A DNA stretch of 64,000 nucleotides from JAFKFH01 sp017307375 (GTDB taxonomy: Bacteria > Pseudomonadota > Alphaproteobacteria > Ferrovibrionales > Ferrovibrionaceae), in the NCBI GenBank assembly GCA_965229335.1, contig OZ245874.1, positions 992,001 through 1,056,000 of the forward strand, given 5' to 3'. Made by a program: the position numbers and the translations under genes. The notes beneath the pieces were generated by a model. That model saw only the letters and a list, made by a program, of their open reading frames with translations, ran no database searches and was not told the origin of the DNA. Positions 34,462 to 42,593 of the stretch are shown piece after piece (the stretch's first letter is position 1; every line of letters begins with the position of its first letter).

Positions 34462-36525
34462 CTAATCCCAGCCGATGGCCCGGCGCAGGAAATTGAAGGC
34501 CAGGGCGATGAATTCCGCCCGCTCGCGATTGTCGCGGCCATAGCCGTGGCCGCCGGCTTCGGGTTCGTAGAACGCCGCATCGTAGCCCATGGCCTGCAGC
34601 TTGGCCGCCATCTTGCGGGCGTGGCCCGGATGGACGCGGTCGTCGCGACGGGTGGTCGCGATCAGGATGGGCGGATAGGGCCGACCGGGTGCGGCGGTGT
34701 GGTAGGCCGAAATCTGCGACAGGAAGTCCCAATCCCCGGGCACCTCCGGATCACCGTATTCGGCAATCCAGCTGGCACCGGCCAGCAGCCTGGTATAGCG
34801 CCGCATGTCGATCAGCGGGATCGTGCAGACCAGCCCGCCGAATCTTTCCGGATAGCGGGTCAGCATGTTGGCGATCAGCAATCCGCCGTTGGAGCCGCCT
34901 TCGGCACCGATCCGTGACGGGCGGGTCACGCCGCGCCGCACCAGATCCGCCGCGATGGCGGCAAAATCGTCATGGCTGAGCTTCTTGCCCTCGCGCCGAC
35001 CGGCCTCGTGCCAGGCGGTGCCGAATTCGCCGCCGCCACGGATATTGGCGGTGACCGAGGTGCCGCCGGCCTCCAGCCACAACTTGCCGACACTGGCCCG
35101 ATAGTAGGCTTTCTGGGTGATGGCGAAGCCGCCGTAACCGGAGAGATGCACCGGTGCCTCGCCGGTCAGGCCGGGCGGGCCGACCTGGACATAGGGGATG
35201 CTGGCGCCATCGGTCGAGATCGCCTCGTGCTGCGTCACCTCGAGGCCTGACGGATCGAAGGCCGCCGGCGCGCGCCTGAGGATGCGTGGTGCCGCCGGCG
35301 GATGCAGCAGCGACAGCGTCGGCGGGGTCAGCGGGTCCTGGCTGTTGGCGAGCAGGTCGCCGTTCGCCTCCTCCTCGTCGGCATCGAGCGGCCAGAGATC
35401 GACGACGCCGATCGACGGCAGGCCGGCCACCGTCTCGCGCAACCAGCCATCGGCCGAGGGTGTCAGGATTTCGTAGACGGGGGCAAGGTTGTCGGAAATC
35501 GACAGGATAAGCCGCCCGGCGCACCAGAAGAAACCCTGCAGCGAGCGGCGCGGCAGCGGTTCGAACAACAGCGTGAAGTCGCGCTTGCCACCCAGAAACC
35601 CGTCGAGGTCCATGCCCAGCACGGCGTCGGAACCATAGGTCTTTCCGCCGACGGTCCAGGGCGTTCGCGGCCGGACGGCGATCCAGCCCCGATGCCAGTG
35701 GAACCAGGCATCGGTCGGCACGTCGACCAGCGTGCGCGGGCCGCCGCGGTCGCCGATATGGACGCTGCTGTCGAAGAAGCCGATCTGTTCGGCGAAGAAG
35801 ATGCGTTCGCCGGACGTATTGGGATCCCGGGTCGCCCAGGCGCTCATCGACGTCGCCGGAACCTCGAAGATCACCGGGGCCGTGGCTGGGTCGGTGCCGC
35901 GCCGCCATAGCCGCACGGTGCGGGCGTAGCCCGACGCGGTCGCCATCTCGGGCCCGCCGAAGACCGAGGACAGCAGGACCGTGTCGCGGTCGAGCCAGCT
36001 TGCCCCGCCCTTCGCTTCCGGCAGCGCAAAGCCGCCGTCGACGAAGCCTTTCGTCCCCAGGTCGAATTCGCGCAGCACCGACGCGTCGCCCCCGCCCCGT
36101 GACAGGCTGAGGATCGCCCGTTCGTGGCTGCCGGGCAGGGTTGCCGCGCCGTGCCAGATCCAGTCCTCGCCTTCGGCTGCCGCCAGCGCGTCGAGGTCGA
36201 GCAGGATGTCCCAGGCCGGTGTGCCACTCTCGAAGCTGGCCTGCGTCGTCGTCCGCCACAGGCCCTTCGGGTTGGCCGCGTCGGTCCAGTAGTTGAACAG
36301 CCGGCCGCCGCGGCGGGTGACGACGGGGATGTTGTCCGGGCGGTCGAAGATCGCGGCCAGCGCGTCGCGGTCGGCGGCGAAGCGGCCGTTGCCAAAGCGT
36401 TCCAGCGTTTGCGCGTTCCGTGCCGCCACCCAGGCCAGCGCCCGTTCGCCTTCGATGTCTTCCAGCCACAGCCAGGGATCGTCGTCGGGCGCGGCAAGGG
36501 TCGGTCGGGGATCAATATGCTGCAT
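34462..36525 (-). CDS. Prolyl oligopeptidase family (S9) serine peptidase
   Basis: 687 residues, near the usual size of S9A enzymes, without a signal peptide. The N-terminal part is a beta-propeller (opens DPWLWLEDIEGERALAWVAARNAQTLERF, typical for the family). The C-terminal alpha/beta-hydrolase domain carries the nucleophile in RIGAEGGSNGGLLIANMLTRYP, the Asp in TTRRDDRVHPGHARKM and the His in EPEAGGHGYG. It cleaves small peptides, usually after proline; exact specificity is open. It begins 4 bp after a TetR-type gene on the same strand, so the two are probably an operon. Confidence 0.92.
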   Translation of the reverse strand: MQHIDPRPTLAAPDDDPWLWLEDIEGERALAWVAARNAQTLERFGNGRFAADRDALAAIFDRPDNIPVVTRRGGRLFNYWTDAANPKGLWRTTTQASFESGTPAWDILLDLDALAAAEGEDWIWHGAATLPGSHERAILSLSRGGGDASVLREFDLGTKGFVDGGFALPEAKGGASWLDRDTVLLSSVFGGPEMATASGYARTVRLWRRGTDPATAPVIFEVPATSMSAWATRDPNTSGERIFFAEQIGFFDSSVHIGDRGGPRTLVDVPTDAWFHWHRGWIAVRPRTPWTVGGKTYGSDAVLGMDLDGFLGGKRDFTLLFEPLPRRSLQGFFWCAGRLILSISDNLAPVYEILTPSADGWLRETVAGLPSIGVVDLWPLDADEEEANGDLLANSQDPLTPPTLSLLHPPAAPRILRRAPAAFDPSGLEVTQHEAISTDGASIPYVQVGPPGLTGEAPVHLSGYGGFAITQKAYYRASVGKLWLEAGGTSVTANIRGGGEFGTAWHEAGRREGKKLSHDDFAAIAADLVRRGVTRPSRIGAEGGSNGGLLIANMLTRYPERFGGLVCTIPLIDMRRYTRLLAGASWIAEYGDPEVPGDWDFLSQISAYHTAAPGRPYPPILIATTRRDDRVHPGHARKMAAKLQAMGYDAAFYEPEAGGHGYGRDNRERAEFIALAFNFLRRAIGWD

Positions 36526-36529
36526 CCGA

Positions 36530-37174
36530 CTATCCTGGCGCAGGCCGCGTGGCGATGTCGAGCATGGTGCGGCGGGTGGCAGCCTCCAGGCCGGCCAACT
36601 CGGCCGGTCGCCCGCGATTGGCGCCGACGAAGAAGGTCAGCCCCATCAGTTGCGAGACGATCAGCGCGGCGCGCAGGGTCAATTCGGCATCGTCGATCTC
36701 GGGCGCCAGGTCGCGGATCAGCCGGCGGATGGCGCGCCGGGCGCGCGCGAACATCTTCTCCATCACCTCGGCGGCGAATGCATCACGGCCGGCCAGCGCG
36801 CTCAGTTCGAAGAAGATCCCCTGGGTCGCCGACGATTTGACATCCTCGATGAAGAAGTCCATGGCGCCCAGGAACTGCTGTTCGCGCGACGCCTCGGGCA
36901 TCGCACCGACGATGCCGTCGATCGCCGTCTGGTAATTGTCGAAGGCGTGCATCAGCATCGCCTCGACCAGCGCATCCTTGGTCTTGTAGTAGTGCTGCAC
37001 GGTACCGAGCGTGATGCCGAGCCGCGCTGCCACACCCCGCATCGACAGGGCGCCATAGCCGCCTTCGGCGAAGATGCCGCGCGCCGCATCGAGGATCTCG
37101 CGCGCCCGCTCGAACCCCTTGTCGGTCGTTTCCGACTCCTTGTGGCGCAGTGACTGCCTGACCGTGCCCTGCAT
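36530..37174 (-). CDS. TetR family repressor of the divergent fatty-acid operon (predicted)
   Basis: 214 residues. HTH: ILDAARGIFAEGGYGALSMRGVAARLGITLGTVQHYYKTKDALVEAMLMHAF. The C-terminal domain is helical with a ligand-pocket-like LVRRL region and ends MLDIATRPAPG. ATG 37174 is chosen; a GTG at 37201 would add nine residues. It is divergent from a beta-oxidation-like operon, and two palindromes (37226-37245 and 37255-37274) lie in the spacer at that operon's promoter, so it is the likely binder, probably released by an acyl-CoA. Confidence 0.88.
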   Translation of the reverse strand: MQGTVRQSLRHKESETTDKGFERAREILDAARGIFAEGGYGALSMRGVAARLGITLGTVQHYYKTKDALVEAMLMHAFDNYQTAIDGIVGAMPEASREQQFLGAMDFFIEDVKSSATQGIFFELSALAGRDAFAAEVMEKMFARARRAIRRLIRDLAPEIDDAELTLRAALIVSQLMGLTFFVGANRGRPAELAGLEAATRRTMLDIATRPAPG

Positions 37175-37219
37175 GCCCGATTCGCTTCCGCCGTGGATCA
37201 CGCCGTTCTATCTACGCGA

Positions 37220-37247
37220 TTGACAAACCAGTCGCATGACTTATTCT
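37220..37247 (+). promoter_or_regulatory. Promoter of the thiolase operon
   Basis: TTGACA (37220-37225) and TATTCT (37242-37247) with a 16-bp spacer, 48 bp before the thiolase ATG. One palindromic operator fills the spacer, and a second covers the expected transcription start. Confidence 0.6.
37226..37245. promoter_or_regulatory. TetR-type operator 1 (imperfect)
   Basis: AACCAGTCGCATGACTTATT, an imperfect copy of the perfect palindrome at 37255. It lies between the -35 and -10 of the thiolase promoter. The two operators are 29 bp apart, start to start. Confidence 0.55.
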
Positions 37248-37254
37248 CGAGAAA

Positions 37255-37274
37255 AACCAGTCATATGACTGGTT
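37255..37274. promoter_or_regulatory. TetR-type operator 2 (perfect 20-bp palindrome)
   Basis: AACCAGTCATATGACTGGTT is its own reverse complement. It lies just after the -10, over the expected transcription start, and before the Shine-Dalgarno GGAGG of the thiolase gene. Confidence 0.65.
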
Positions 37275-37294
37275 ATAGGTGGAGGAAACAACGG

Positions 37295-38476
37295 ATGAGC
37301 AAGACCCTCGTCGCCGGCGTCGGCATGATCCCGTTCGCCAAGCCGGGCGCCAGCGCGCCTTATGACGAAATGGGTGCCCAGGCGACGGTGCTGGCGCTCA
37401 AGGATGCCGGCATCGACTACGGCCAGATCCAGCAGGCCTATGTCGGCTATGTCTATGGCGACTCCACCTGCGGCCAGAAGGCGCTCTATCGCGTCGGCAT
37501 GACCGGCATTCCGGTCGTCAACGTCAACAACAACTGCTCGACCGGGTCGACCGCCCTGTATCTCGCCCGCCAAGCCATCGAATCGGGTGCCGCCGACTGC
37601 GTGCTGGCGCTGGGCTTCGAGCAGATGAAGCCGGGCGCGCTGGGCTCGGTGTTCCAGGACCGGGTTTCGGCCTTCGCCGAATTCGACCGGGTCACCGACG
37701 ATCTCGTCGGCATGCCGGAAATTCCGCTGGCGCTGCGCTACTTCGGCGGGGCCGGGCGCGAGCACATGAAGAAATACGGCACCAAACTCGAAACCTTCGC
37801 CGAGATCCGCGCCAAGGCCAGCCGCCATGCGGCCAGGAACCCGCTGGCCCTGTTCCGCAGCGAAGTGACGGCCGAGGATGTGATGAATGCGCCGGTGATC
37901 TGGCCGGGCACGATGACCCGCCTGATGGCCTGTCCGCCGACCTGCGGCGGTGCCGCGGCGATCCTCGTCTCGGAGGCCTTTGCCAAGCGCCACGGCCTGC
38001 GCACCGATGTCGAGATCGCCGCACAGGCGATGACCACCGACTATGCCTCGACCTTCGAGTCCGGCGACATGATGAAGCTCGTCGGCTTCGACATGGCCAA
38101 GGCCGCTGCGGCCAAGGTCTACGACCAGGCCGGCATCGGGCCCGATGAGATCAAGGTCGTCGAATTGCACGACTGCTTCGCCCAGAACGAACTGGTGACC
38201 TACGAGGCTCTCGGCCTCTGCCCCGAGGGCGGGGCGGCCAAGTTCGTCGCCGACGGCGACAACACCTATGGCGGCAAATACGTGACCAACCCGTCCGGCG
38301 GGCTCCTGTCGAAGGGACATCCGCTCGGCGCCACCGGCCTTGCCCAGTGCTACGAACTGACCCATCAGTTGCGCGGCACGGCCGAGGCGCGCCAGGTCGA
38401 CGGCGCGCGCGTCGCGCTCCAGCACAATCTCGGCCTCGGCGGGGCCTGCGTGGTCACGCTGTATCGCGGGGCCTGA
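37295..38476 (+). CDS. SCP2-type thiolase (lipid-transfer protein/thiolase family)
   Basis: 393 residues. The nucleophile Cys81 sits in VNNNCSTGSTALYLA. SCP2-thiolase signatures follow: ELHDCFAQNELVTYEALGLC, and NPSGGLLSKGHPLGATGLAQC, with LQHNLGLGGACVVTLY at the C-terminus in place of the CGGG motif of classical thiolases. Such enzymes cleave 3-oxoacyl-CoAs or act as retro-aldolases on branched or steroid-side-chain acyl-CoAs. ATG 37295 has a GGAGG Shine-Dalgarno; the upstream in-frame stretch is the operator region. First gene of the six-gene operon. Confidence 0.9.
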   Translation: MSKTLVAGVGMIPFAKPGASAPYDEMGAQATVLALKDAGIDYGQIQQAYVGYVYGDSTCGQKALYRVGMTGIPVVNVNNNCSTGSTALYLARQAIESGAADCVLALGFEQMKPGALGSVFQDRVSAFAEFDRVTDDLVGMPEIPLALRYFGGAGREHMKKYGTKLETFAEIRAKASRHAARNPLALFRSEVTAEDVMNAPVIWPGTMTRLMACPPTCGGAAAILVSEAFAKRHGLRTDVEIAAQAMTTDYASTFESGDMMKLVGFDMAKAAAAKVYDQAGIGPDEIKVVELHDCFAQNELVTYEALGLCPEGGAAKFVADGDNTYGGKYVTNPSGGLLSKGHPLGATGLAQCYELTHQLRGTAEARQVDGARVALQHNLGLGGACVVTLYRGA

Positions 38477-38479
38477 GGC

Positions 38480-38923
38480 ATGATCGACAAGGCCCATGTC
38501 GGGCGGGAATTCCCCGCCCATTCGGTTGCCGTCGAGGCCGGCCGCCTGCGCTTCTTCGCCAAGGCGACCGGCCAGACCGATCCGGTCTATCTCGACGAGG
38601 CGGCGGCGCGCGATGCCGGCTATCGCGGCCTGCCGGTGCCGCCGACCTTCCTGTTCTCGCTCGACGTCGAGCAGCCCGATCCCTTCGCCTGGTTCAACGC
38701 GATCGGGCTCGACCTGGCCAGGGTCCTGCATGGCGAACAGCTGTTCGTCTACCATGCCCCGGCCTGCGCCGGCGACGTGCTGACCTTTTCGTCGCGGATC
38801 AGCGATGTCTACGACAAGAAGGGCGGCGCCCTCGATTTCGTGGTCAAGGAAACCCGCGTGACCAACCAGGACGGCGAGCATGTCGCCGACCTGCGCGCGA
38901 CCATCGTCCAGCGCAACGCCTGA
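38480..38923 (+). CDS. MaoC-like hydratase, FAS1-type N-terminal dehydratase domain
   Basis: 147 residues, single hot-dog fold. Opens with HVGREFPAHSVAVEAGRLRFFAKATGQTDPVYLDEAAARDAGYRGLPVPPTFLFSLD, as in the N-terminal (FAS1_DH/MaoC_dehydrat_N) partners of two-part hydratases. The catalytic D-x4-H of hydratase 2 is not intact here, so it probably pairs with the next gene's product, as in ChsH1-ChsH2 or HadAB-type heterodimers. It lies 3 bp after the thiolase gene. Confidence 0.85.
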   Translation: MIDKAHVGREFPAHSVAVEAGRLRFFAKATGQTDPVYLDEAAARDAGYRGLPVPPTFLFSLDVEQPDPFAWFNAIGLDLARVLHGEQLFVYHAPACAGDVLTFSSRISDVYDKKGGALDFVVKETRVTNQDGEHVADLRATIVQRNA

Positions 38924-38934
38924 CGGAGACGTCC

Positions 38935-39342
38935 ATGTCTGCCAAGACCCCTGCCGCGGGCGATCGCCTGCCGGCCCTGGCGCTGCCGCCGGTCAATCGT
39001 ACGACCCTGGCGCTGTTCGCCGGCGCGTCCGGCGACCATAATCCGATCCATATCGACATCGACTTTGCCCGCAAGGCCGGCATGCCCGACGTGTTCGCCC
39101 ACGGCATGCTGTCGATGGCCTGGCTGGCCCGCCTGCTGACCGACTGGCAGCCGCAGTCGAAGCTGCGCCGCTTCAACGCCCGTTTCCTCGGCATCACTCA
39201 CCTGGGCAACCAGATCACCTGCACCGGCGAGGTGACGGAGATCGTCGAGGAGAACGGCGAGCGGCTGGCGCGGGTCGAGATCCGCTCGGCCAACCAGTTC
39301 GGCGAAACCAAGATCCTGGGCGACGCCCTCGTCGCCCTCTGA
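38935..39342 (+). CDS. MaoC-family (R)-enoyl-CoA hydratase subunit
   Basis: 135 residues, hot-dog fold with the hydratase-2 active-site motif FAGASGDHNPIHID (D34 and H39), then VFAHGMLSMAWLARLL and LGNQITCTGEVTEIVEENG. It should form the catalytic half of a heterodimer with the preceding gene's product and hydrate trans-2-enoyl-CoA (or dehydrate the 3-hydroxy form). Confidence 0.88.
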   Translation: MSAKTPAAGDRLPALALPPVNRTTLALFAGASGDHNPIHIDIDFARKAGMPDVFAHGMLSMAWLARLLTDWQPQSKLRRFNARFLGITHLGNQITCTGEVTEIVEENGERLARVEIRSANQFGETKILGDALVAL

Positions 39343-39355
39343 AGGAAGATGATCC

Positions 39356-40183
39356 ATGGCCAGACTGGCAGGAAAAGTAGCGCTGATCTCCGGCTCCGGC
39401 CGCGGCATCGGCCGTTCGATCGCGCTGAAGCTGGCGTCCGAAGGCGCACGGATCGTCGTCAACGATCTCGATGCCGACCCGGCCCATGAGGTGGTCGAGA
39501 CGATCAGGGCGGCGGGCGGCGAGGCGGTGGCCTGCGTCGGCTCGGTCACCGCGACAGATTTTCCCGAACGCTTCGTCCGTACCGCCGTCGATACCTGGCG
39601 CAGCGTCGACATCATCGTCAACAACGCCGGCTATACCTGGGATTCGGTCATCCAGAAGATGACCGACGAGCAGTGGTACGCGATGATGGACGTACATCTG
39701 ACCGCGCCGTTCCGCATCCTGCGCGCCGCCCAGCCGGTGATCCGGCAGCTGGCCAAGCTGGACCAGGATGCCGGGCGCGAGGTATTCCGCAAGGTCGTCA
39801 ACATCTCGTCGGTCGCGGGGCTGGGCGGCAATGCCGGCCAGACCAATTATTCGGCGGCCAAGGCCGGCATCGTCGGCATGACGCTCACCCTGGCCAAGGA
39901 GTGGGGCCGGATGAAGGTCAACGTGAACTGCGTCGCCTTCGGTTTCATTCGCACCCGCCTGACCGAGGCGACGGCGGCCGAGCAGGCGTCGATCAATGTC
40001 GAGGGCCGCGAGATCAAGGTCGGCGTCAATCCGGAACTGGTGAAGATGCTGGAACGCACCATCCCGCTCGGCCGTGCCGGCACGACCGAGGAAGCGGCGG
40101 GCGCGGTCTACCTGCTGTGCACGCCCGAGTCCGACTACATCAGCGGCCAGACCATCGTCTGCGGCGGGGGCGTGTCGATCTGA
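39356..40183 (+). CDS. SDR family 3-hydroxyacyl-CoA dehydrogenase/FabG-like oxidoreductase
   Basis: 275 residues. Cofactor motif SGSGRGIG (residues 12-19), NDLDADPAH, NNAGYT, catalytic Ser in VVNISSVAG, and Tyr-Lys in TNYSAAKAG. The C-terminal SDYISGQTIVCGGGVSI is typical of FabG-like SDRs. An insertion (LAKLDQDAGREVFRK) before the catalytic strand is seen in some acyl-CoA dehydrogenase-type SDRs. Within this operon it would oxidise the 3-hydroxyacyl-CoA made by the hydratase. Confidence 0.9.
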   Translation: MARLAGKVALISGSGRGIGRSIALKLASEGARIVVNDLDADPAHEVVETIRAAGGEAVACVGSVTATDFPERFVRTAVDTWRSVDIIVNNAGYTWDSVIQKMTDEQWYAMMDVHLTAPFRILRAAQPVIRQLAKLDQDAGREVFRKVVNISSVAGLGGNAGQTNYSAAKAGIVGMTLTLAKEWGRMKVNVNCVAFGFIRTRLTEATAAEQASINVEGREIKVGVNPELVKMLERTIPLGRAGTTEEAAGAVYLLCTPESDYISGQTIVCGGGVSI

Positions 40184-40230
40184 CCTGCCGGCCCATCTCA
40201 TAAAGAAAAGACATTGCCAGGGAGGCGACC

Positions 40231-41793
40231 ATGACGATCAATCTGACCCAGGGGCTGCACAGGGCATTGCAGCGCAACCCGAACGGCACGGCAACGGTGT
40301 TCCAGGGCCGGCGCCACAGTTTTGCGACCTTCGCCGACCGCGTCGCCCGGCTGGCGGCCGCCCTGCGCGCCGCCGGCATGGGCATCGGCGATCGCATCGG
40401 CATGCTGTCGCTGAATTCCGATCGCTACCTCGAATATTATCTCGCCGTGCCCTGGGGCGGCGGCATCGTCAATCCCTGCAACATCAGGTGGAGTGCGGCC
40501 GAGGTCGCCTATTCGCTCGACGACTGCGACACCCGGATCCTGATCGTCGACGACGCCTTCCTGGCCATGGCGGGCGAGCTGAAGCAGCGCTCGAAGTCGT
40601 TGCGCCTGCTGATTCACGCCGGCGACGGTCCGGCGCCCGAAGGCATGGTGTCCTACGAAGCGATTCTGGCTGCCGCGACGCCGATCGACGACGTGCGGCG
40701 CGCCGGCGATGACGTGATGGGCGTGTTCTACACCGGCGGCACGACCGGATTTCCCAAGGGCGTCGCCCTGACCCATGCCAGCATCTTCGCCTCGTCGCTG
40801 GCCCTGACCGCCGATCTTGCCTGGCCGCAGGACGCCGTCTACCTCCATGCCGCGCCGATGTTCCACATGGCCGATACCGCCTTCGGCTTCGCCCAGGTCA
40901 TCCGCGGCGGCACCCATGTGGTCATCCCGGCCTTCACACCGCAGGCGACGTTGCAGGCGCTGCAGGACGAGAAGGTCACGACGGTGCTGCTGGTGCCGAC
41001 GATGATCCAGATGACGGTCGATCACCCCGATATCGCCGGGTATGACCTGTCGCGGCTACGCACCGTGGTCTACGGTGCCTCGCCGATCAGCGAGGCGGTG
41101 CTGCGCCGCGCGATGGCAGCCATTCCCTCGGCCGGATTCGTGCAGGCTTATGGCATGACCGAGCTTTCGCCGGTGGCGACCGTGCTGCCCGCCGACTGGC
41201 ACGTGCTGGACGGACCGAAGGCCGGCAAGCTGCGCGCCGCCGGCCGGGCGGCGCTGTGCTGCGAGGTGCGCATCGTCGACAACGAGGGGCGCGAGGTGCC
41301 GCGCGGCACGGTGGGCGAAGTGGCGGTGCGCGGCCCGAACGTGATGAAGGAATACTGGAACCAGCCCGAGCTGACCGCCAACGCGGTGCGCGACGGCTGG
41401 ATGCATACCGGCGACGGCGCCTACATGGACGACGAAGGTTTCATCTACGTCGTCGACCGCATGAAGGACATGATCGTTTCCGGCGGCGAGAACGTCTATT
41501 CGGCCGAGGTCGAGAACGCCCTGATGCAGCATCGCGGCGTGGCGATGTGCGCCGTGATCGCGGTGCCCGACCCGAAATGGGGCGAGCGGGTGCACGCCGT
41601 CATCGTCAGGCGGGCCGGTGCCGAGATGACGGGAGACGACCTGGTCGAGCATTGCCGCACCCTGATCGCCGGCTATAAATGCCCGCGCAGCGTCGAGTTC
41701 CGCGACGCCCTGCCGATCTCGGGCGCCGGCAAGATCCTGAAGGCGCAGTTGCGCGAGCCCTACTGGGCCGACGCGGCCCGCAAGGTGAACTGA
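40231..41793 (+). CDS. AMP-dependent acyl-CoA synthetase
   Basis: 520 residues. ANL-superfamily motifs: the phosphate loop VFYTGGTTGFPKGVALTHAS, VYGASPISEAVL, VQAYGMTELSPV, the Asp hinge region GWMHTGDGAYMDDEGFIYVVDRMKDMIVSGGENVYSAEVENAL, and the C-terminal catalytic Lys in ISGAGKILKAQLREPYW. It activates a carboxylic acid (medium- or long-chain, or aromatic) to its CoA ester and probably feeds this operon. A GGGAGG Shine-Dalgarno precedes the ATG. Confidence 0.93.
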   Translation: MTINLTQGLHRALQRNPNGTATVFQGRRHSFATFADRVARLAAALRAAGMGIGDRIGMLSLNSDRYLEYYLAVPWGGGIVNPCNIRWSAAEVAYSLDDCDTRILIVDDAFLAMAGELKQRSKSLRLLIHAGDGPAPEGMVSYEAILAAATPIDDVRRAGDDVMGVFYTGGTTGFPKGVALTHASIFASSLALTADLAWPQDAVYLHAAPMFHMADTAFGFAQVIRGGTHVVIPAFTPQATLQALQDEKVTTVLLVPTMIQMTVDHPDIAGYDLSRLRTVVYGASPISEAVLRRAMAAIPSAGFVQAYGMTELSPVATVLPADWHVLDGPKAGKLRAAGRAALCCEVRIVDNEGREVPRGTVGEVAVRGPNVMKEYWNQPELTANAVRDGWMHTGDGAYMDDEGFIYVVDRMKDMIVSGGENVYSAEVENALMQHRGVAMCAVIAVPDPKWGERVHAVIVRRAGAEMTGDDLVEHCRTLIAGYKCPRSVEFRDALPISGAGKILKAQLREPYWADAARKVN

Positions 41794-42590
41794 TGGCCTA
41801 CGACACCATTCTGGTCGATCGGAGGGATGACGGCGTCGTCACGGTGACGATGAACCGGCCCGATCGCCTGAACGCGCTGAACGACCGGATGGTCGAGGAA
41901 CTGCGCGATGCCTTCGCCGGCTTCGCGCGCTCGATGCCGCGGGTGCTGGTCCTGACCGGCGCCGGTCGCGGCTTCTGTGCCGGGGCCGACCTGCTCGCCT
42001 CGACCTTCGAGGGGGAGGGCGATCGCGGCGAGAGCGTCGCCGCGTCGATGAAGGCCCGGTTCAACCCGATGGTCGAGGCGCTGCATGCGGTGCCCTGCCC
42101 GAAGATCGCCGCGGTGAACGGCGTCGCGGCCGGTGGCGGGGCAAGCCTCGCGCTGCTTTGCGATCTCGTCGTCGCCGTGCGCTCGGCCAGCTTCATCCAG
42201 GTCTTCGGTCCGAAGCTCGGCCTGGTGCCCGATCTCGGCGGGACCTGGGTCTTGCCGCGGCTGGTCGGGCGGCAGCGCGCGCGGGGTCTGGCCTTGCTCG
42301 GCGACAGGATCGATGCCGAAACCGCGGCCCAGTGGGGGCTGATCTGGCAGGCAGTCGCCGACGACGCCCTGGCGGCGACGGTCGCCGGCCTGGCCGACCG
42401 GCTCAAGGCCGGCCCGACCCGCGCCTTCCATCAAATCGGCATCGAGCTCGATGCCGCACTCGACAACGATCTGCCCGCCCAGCTCGAACGCGAGCGCCAG
42501 GCACAGCGCAAGCTTGCCGGGACCGCCGATTTCGCGGAGGCGCTGAAGGCTTTCGCCGACAAGCGCCCGCCGCGCTTCGAGAACAGGTAG
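41793..42590 (+). CDS. Enoyl-CoA hydratase/isomerase (crotonase family)
   Basis: 265 residues. Oxyanion-hole segments GAGRGFCAGADL and VNGVAAGGGASLALLCDLVVA. The active-site loop reads GLVPDLGGTWVLPRLVG, with Asp where classical hydratases have Glu; this is the PaaG-like pattern of isomerases and of some hydratases. The start overlaps the synthetase stop by one base (TGATG). With the MaoC pair it gives the operon two hydratase/isomerase activities. Confidence 0.9.
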   Translation: MAYDTILVDRRDDGVVTVTMNRPDRLNALNDRMVEELRDAFAGFARSMPRVLVLTGAGRGFCAGADLLASTFEGEGDRGESVAASMKARFNPMVEALHAVPCPKIAAVNGVAAGGGASLALLCDLVVAVRSASFIQVFGPKLGLVPDLGGTWVLPRLVGRQRARGLALLGDRIDAETAAQWGLIWQAVADDALAATVAGLADRLKAGPTRAFHQIGIELDAALDNDLPAQLERERQAQRKLAGTADFAEALKAFADKRPPRFENR

Positions 42591-42593
42591 GCG

